DNA from: Alphaproteobacteria bacterium
GTDB taxonomy: Bacteria; Pseudomonadota; Alphaproteobacteria; WRDZ01
Assembly (NCBI GenBank): GCA_009779595.1
Contig: WRDZ01000028.1
Span: forward strand, 1-8,247
Direction of reading: 5' to 3'
DNA: 8,247 nucleotides
Shown in pieces: positions 5,676-8,247 of this stretch. Every line of letters starts with the position of its first letter. The first letter of the stretch is position 1. The position numbers and the translations under genes were made by a program. The notes beneath the pieces were generated by a model. That model made no database searches and was not told the DNA's origin. It worked only from the letters and a program-made list of their open reading frames with translations.

Positions 5676-8247
5676 CTTGGGCCTCCTCGCCGGAGTCCGG
5701 GTCAAGGGACGGGACGCTCCACTCGAAAACGCGGGACAAGGTCTGGAAGTCCTTGAAACGGCTTATTTTCGTGGGTATGGCCGGGTACGGGGCGGTCTTG
5801 AATTTTGCCAAGGTTTCGGCCAGGAAATCCTTCCATTCCTTATGGTCCGCGGTAACGTCGGATATATGGCAGTCGCGCCCAAGCTTCCAGTACTGCCACG
5901 CGGTCACTTTGTGGCCGCTGGCGGACGCGATTATGCTTTCAACCGGCAGCTGCGGGGCGCGGCGGTTCCTGCCAGCGTCGGCTTTTGAGGGGATTGCCCC
6001 GGTCTTATAGTCTATCAGGGCCCCGTTGGCATCCAGGCGGTCGATGGTCGCGGCCAAAGTGAACTGGCCAAGCTGCGCGGTCAGCTTTTCTTCCAGCAGC
6101 ACGGGCCGGTGTTCCTGCCGGACGAACCATGCGGCAAGGCGGTCGAACACCAGGCGGGCGGTCATGGGGAAGCCCTGGTTTTTCAAGTGTCCGTACCCGA
6201 TTTGCTGCAGCAGTTCCAGATTGCCGCCCGGGGGGCATTGCCGCAGGAACTGGCGTAAAATATCGTGGATAGCGTTGCCCCAGTCGGCGGCGTCAAGGCT
6301 TTTGTCCACGGGGGGCAGAGGCTCAAGCTTCAGTATGCGGCTGCAATAGTACGAGTACGGGTCGTTCAGCAGCTTGTCCAGCCCGGACGGCGAAAAGCTT
6401 GTTGGGCGGCTTTCAGGCGGAGGCGCGGGCTGCGGCGGGCTGCACGGCCGGTACGGGGCCGCGTCCAGTTTGCGCGCCGCGTCAAGGGCCGCGCCCGCCC
6501 CGTACAGCGTTATCCTGCCCGCCTTGGCCAGGGCTTCAAGCCGCACAAGCAAGCGGTCGGGGCGCGTGACCACCCCGCCGCAGCGGACCGAGCGGGCGAT
6601 ATAAACTTTGGGCGCCATCATCAAGGACGCGATATCCAGCCAGTTCAAGCTTGCCACCGTGTCCTGGTCCGGCAGGCCAAGCTTGGCCCGGCCCTTCATG
6701 TTAAGCCACGGGGACTGGCCGGGCTGCTGGCGCCAGTTTTCGTCGTCGAACCCGGCCAGTATCACCGCGTCGGCCGTCAGAAGGCGGGATTCGATGGCTC
6801 CAAGCACCGCGACATTATGGCGCTGCGACGCGGACCGCACGGTGAACCTGGACATGGCGTGGGCCACGACGTATTCATAGTCGGCAGCCTTGATTTCCCC
6901 GATGTGGCCGCCGTTTTCAACCAGGGAATCCAGCGCGTCGAAAACCGCGGGGTCGGTATCGGGCGGCAGCGCTTCGCGGTGCAGACCGGCCACCTTGTCC
7001 ACCCCCGCCCCGCCGTGCAGAGCCGCGGACAGCCCGGCCAGCCGCTGTTTTATTTCCAGCCACCGGGGCGGCATATTGCGGGTCTTGCGGAAGTCCAGCA
7101 GCGCAGAATCAGCGGTTTTCTCGTCCAGAAGCCGGGCGGCCAAATCCGCCAGCACCGCCATGTCGTCCGGACTTGCGGCGGCCTTGGCCATAAGCATGGC
7201 GGCAGCTCCCAGCGGGGAAAGGGACAGCGGCACGCCCGCCGAGTCGTCCGCGTCTATGCCGAACCTTTTCAAGGCCGCTCCTATTATGCGGGCAAGGTTG
7301 CGGTCGGGGCTGACTATCAGCACGCTTGCCTTAGGGTCGGCCAGGTGCTGCCCGGCGATAAGCGAAATCGCCAGGGCCTGGCCGTATTCGTTTTCCGCTT
7401 CCAGCATGTAAATGCCCCTGGCAGCGTCGCGGTCCTGGAAATCGTCCGGCAAAACCCGCCCGGCCAAGGCCTTAAGCAGCTGCCCGCGGTCGGGTATTTC
7501 GTACGGGTGAACAGCATATATTCCGTGCGTTTCGTCCGTTGGCCACGGCCGGACCTGGCCGGCTGCCAGCCCGCAGAACTTCAGGGCCAGCAGCGGGAAA
7601 TAGCATGGGTGGCCGGTCAGCTGGTCCAGCGGCTGGTCCGGCCAATCGCCGACAACGGGGAAAATCACGCTGCCGTTCTTGTGGTTCAAAATTGTGCGCA
7701 GCAGCCTGCGCGAGGCCAAGTCCTGCCCCAGCAGCCCGGCCGCGATGACCTTCGTGTTGGGGGCGAAACTCAGGCAATCCAAGGCGTTCTTATATTCAAG
7801 CGCGGCGTCCTTTATCCCCGCCTTTTCCAGCAGAACCGGCCAGCTTTCGGCTATTGCCCCAAGCGCGCGGGCGCCGCTTTGCAGGTGCGAGGGCAGTCCT
7901 TGAAGGTCCAGCTTGTCCAGGTTTGAAAAATCCGCGTCGTTAAGCACGGCTTCGTCGTACAGCGCCAGCATCTGCCCGGCCGCTTTCAAGGCGCTTGCAA
8001 CCGGCATGGGATAGCTTGCCCGGATAAGGCGCGCCATAAGGAATTGCCGGCCTATATCATCGGCCGAACCGTCGTCGTCGGCCCCCTGCCCGGCCAGCGC
8101 TTTAAGCGGCAGGATTTTCGGCAGTACAGCCGAGTCCACGCCAATATGCCCCATATGCCTTATGAACGCCTGCTTCAGGGCCAGGCACGCGCGCGCGGTG
8201 GGCAGGATTACCGTATGGTCGGCAAGGTCCTGCGGGCTGTCCGCCGA
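5665..8247 (-). CDS. addB: Double-strand break repair protein AddB (5' end beyond right edge)
   Basis: This is the AddA partner: an inactivated helicase-like subunit with a C-terminal RecB-family nuclease. The frame is open to the right edge, so 860 residues are visible. The segment from 8247 to 8155 is clearly AddB, with HTVILPTARACLALKQAF resembling the family's early LPTRRA element, so only about 20 N-terminal residues are probably missing. No Walker A motif is seen, as in the alphaproteobacterial AddB type. In the middle, VLGAIESRLL then VILAGFDDENW matches the family's GL-NE-W element. The nuclease domain starts at SPSGLDKLLNDPYSYY. Its active-site residues are His (codon 6265-6267), Asp (6040-6042), Asp (6010-6012) and Lys (6004-6006, in IDYKTG), followed by the PQLPVE element. 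The four-Cys iron-sulfur set of Bacillus AddB is not evident. The internal ATG at 8154 is not the true start. It is the first gene seen of the addB-addA-radical SAM unit. Confidence 0.93.
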   Translation of the reverse strand, partial: SADSPQDLADHTVILPTARACLALKQAFIRHMGHIGVDSAVLPKILPLKALAGQGADDDGSADDIGRQFLMARLIRASYPMPVASALKAAGQMLALYDEAVLNDADFSNLDKLDLQGLPSHLQSGARALGAIAESWPVLLEKAGIKDAALEYKNALDCLSFAPNTKVIAAGLLGQDLASRRLLRTILNHKNGSVIFPVVGDWPDQPLDQLTGHPCYFPLLALKFCGLAAGQVRPWPTDETHGIYAVHPYEIPDRGQLLKALAGRVLPDDFQDRDAARGIYMLEAENEYGQALAISLIAGQHLADPKASVLIVSPDRNLARIIGAALKRFGIDADDSAGVPLSLSPLGAAAMLMAKAAASPDDMAVLADLAARLLDEKTADSALLDFRKTRNMPPRWLEIKQRLAGLSAALHGGAGVDKVAGLHREALPPDTDPAVFDALDSLVENGGHIGEIKAADYEYVVAHAMSRFTVRSASQRHNVAVLGAIESRLLTADAVILAGFDDENWRQQPGQSPWLNMKGRAKLGLPDQDTVASLNWLDIASLMMAPKVYIARSVRCGGVVTRPDRLLVRLEALAKAGRITLYGAGAALDAARKLDAAPYRPCSPPQPAPPPESRPTSFSPSGLDKLLNDPYSYYCSRILKLEPLPPVDKSLDAADWGNAIHDILRQFLRQCPPGGNLELLQQIGYGHLKNQGFPMTARLVFDRLAAWFVRQEHRPVLLEEKLTAQLGQFTLAATIDRLDANGALIDYKTGAIPSKADAGRNRRAPQLPVESIIASASGHKVTAWQYWKLGRDCHISDVTADHKEWKDFLAETLAKFKTAPYPAIPTKISRFKDFQTLSRVFEWSVPSLDPDSGEEAQDAD
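5682..5688 (-). promoter_or_regulatory. Ribosome binding site of addA, within the end of addB
   Basis: On the minus strand GAGGAGG lies 6 nt before the ATG at 5673-5675. It is a strong Shine-Dalgarno match and fixes the addA start ten codons inside the longest open frame. It sits inside the last codons of addB, as expected for coupled translation. Confidence 0.75.

Noticed and set aside
5676..5705. Ten-codon longer addA starting at a TTG
   Set aside because: It has no clear ribosome binding site, whereas ATG at 5675 has GAGGAGG at ideal spacing and begins right at the Q-motif region.
6265..7926. 553-codon plus-strand open frame opposite addB
   Set aside because: It is a mirror frame of a GC-rich gene. 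Its protein is low-complexity, rich in Arg/Gly/Gln/Val with no recognisable domain, while the minus strand carries a clear AddB.

Overview
The window reads as a piece of chromosome from an alphaproteobacterium. Coding DNA is GC-rich, while the one larger intergenic stretch (57-259) is AT-rich. The main support is the addB-addA pair: AddB is of the alphaproteobacterial type, with a helicase-like N-terminus that has no Walker A motif and a C-terminal PD-(D/E)XK nuclease. A pilin-type N-terminus containing G-RSMVEMLGVLA, at the left edge, is a form I recall from uncultured gut-associated Alphaproteobacteria; this is from memory and was not searched.

Layout, left to right. (1) 1-56, minus strand: the first 18 codons of a type IV pilin or pseudopilin-like gene that runs off the left edge. 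(2) 57-259: an AT-rich divergent promoter region. (3) 260-1258, plus strand: epmA, the EF-P (R)-beta-lysine ligase. (4) 1277-1486, minus strand: a 69-residue His/Cys-rich lipoprotein, convergent with epmA and separated from it by 18 bp. It has its own good promoter candidate inside the 3' end of the next gene, and a hairpin in its predicted leader. (5) 1571-2611, minus strand: an unrecognised radical SAM protein. (6) 2613-5675, minus strand: addA. (7) 5665 to the right edge, minus strand: addB, open at its 5' end.

The three minus-strand genes addB, addA and the radical SAM gene are packed like an operon: an 11-nt overlap, then a 1-nt gap. AddA and AddB would form the heterodimeric helicase-nuclease that resects double-strand breaks for RecA loading. 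Both nuclease sites and all AddA helicase motifs are visible, so the complex looks functional, though both subunits appear compact for the group. The radical SAM protein has a clear CxxxCxxC cluster site but no recognisable auxiliary-cluster domain. Its function cannot be read from the sequence, and its tight linkage to addBA is the most interesting feature here. No tRNA, rRNA, CRISPR array, insertion sequence or integrase was seen.
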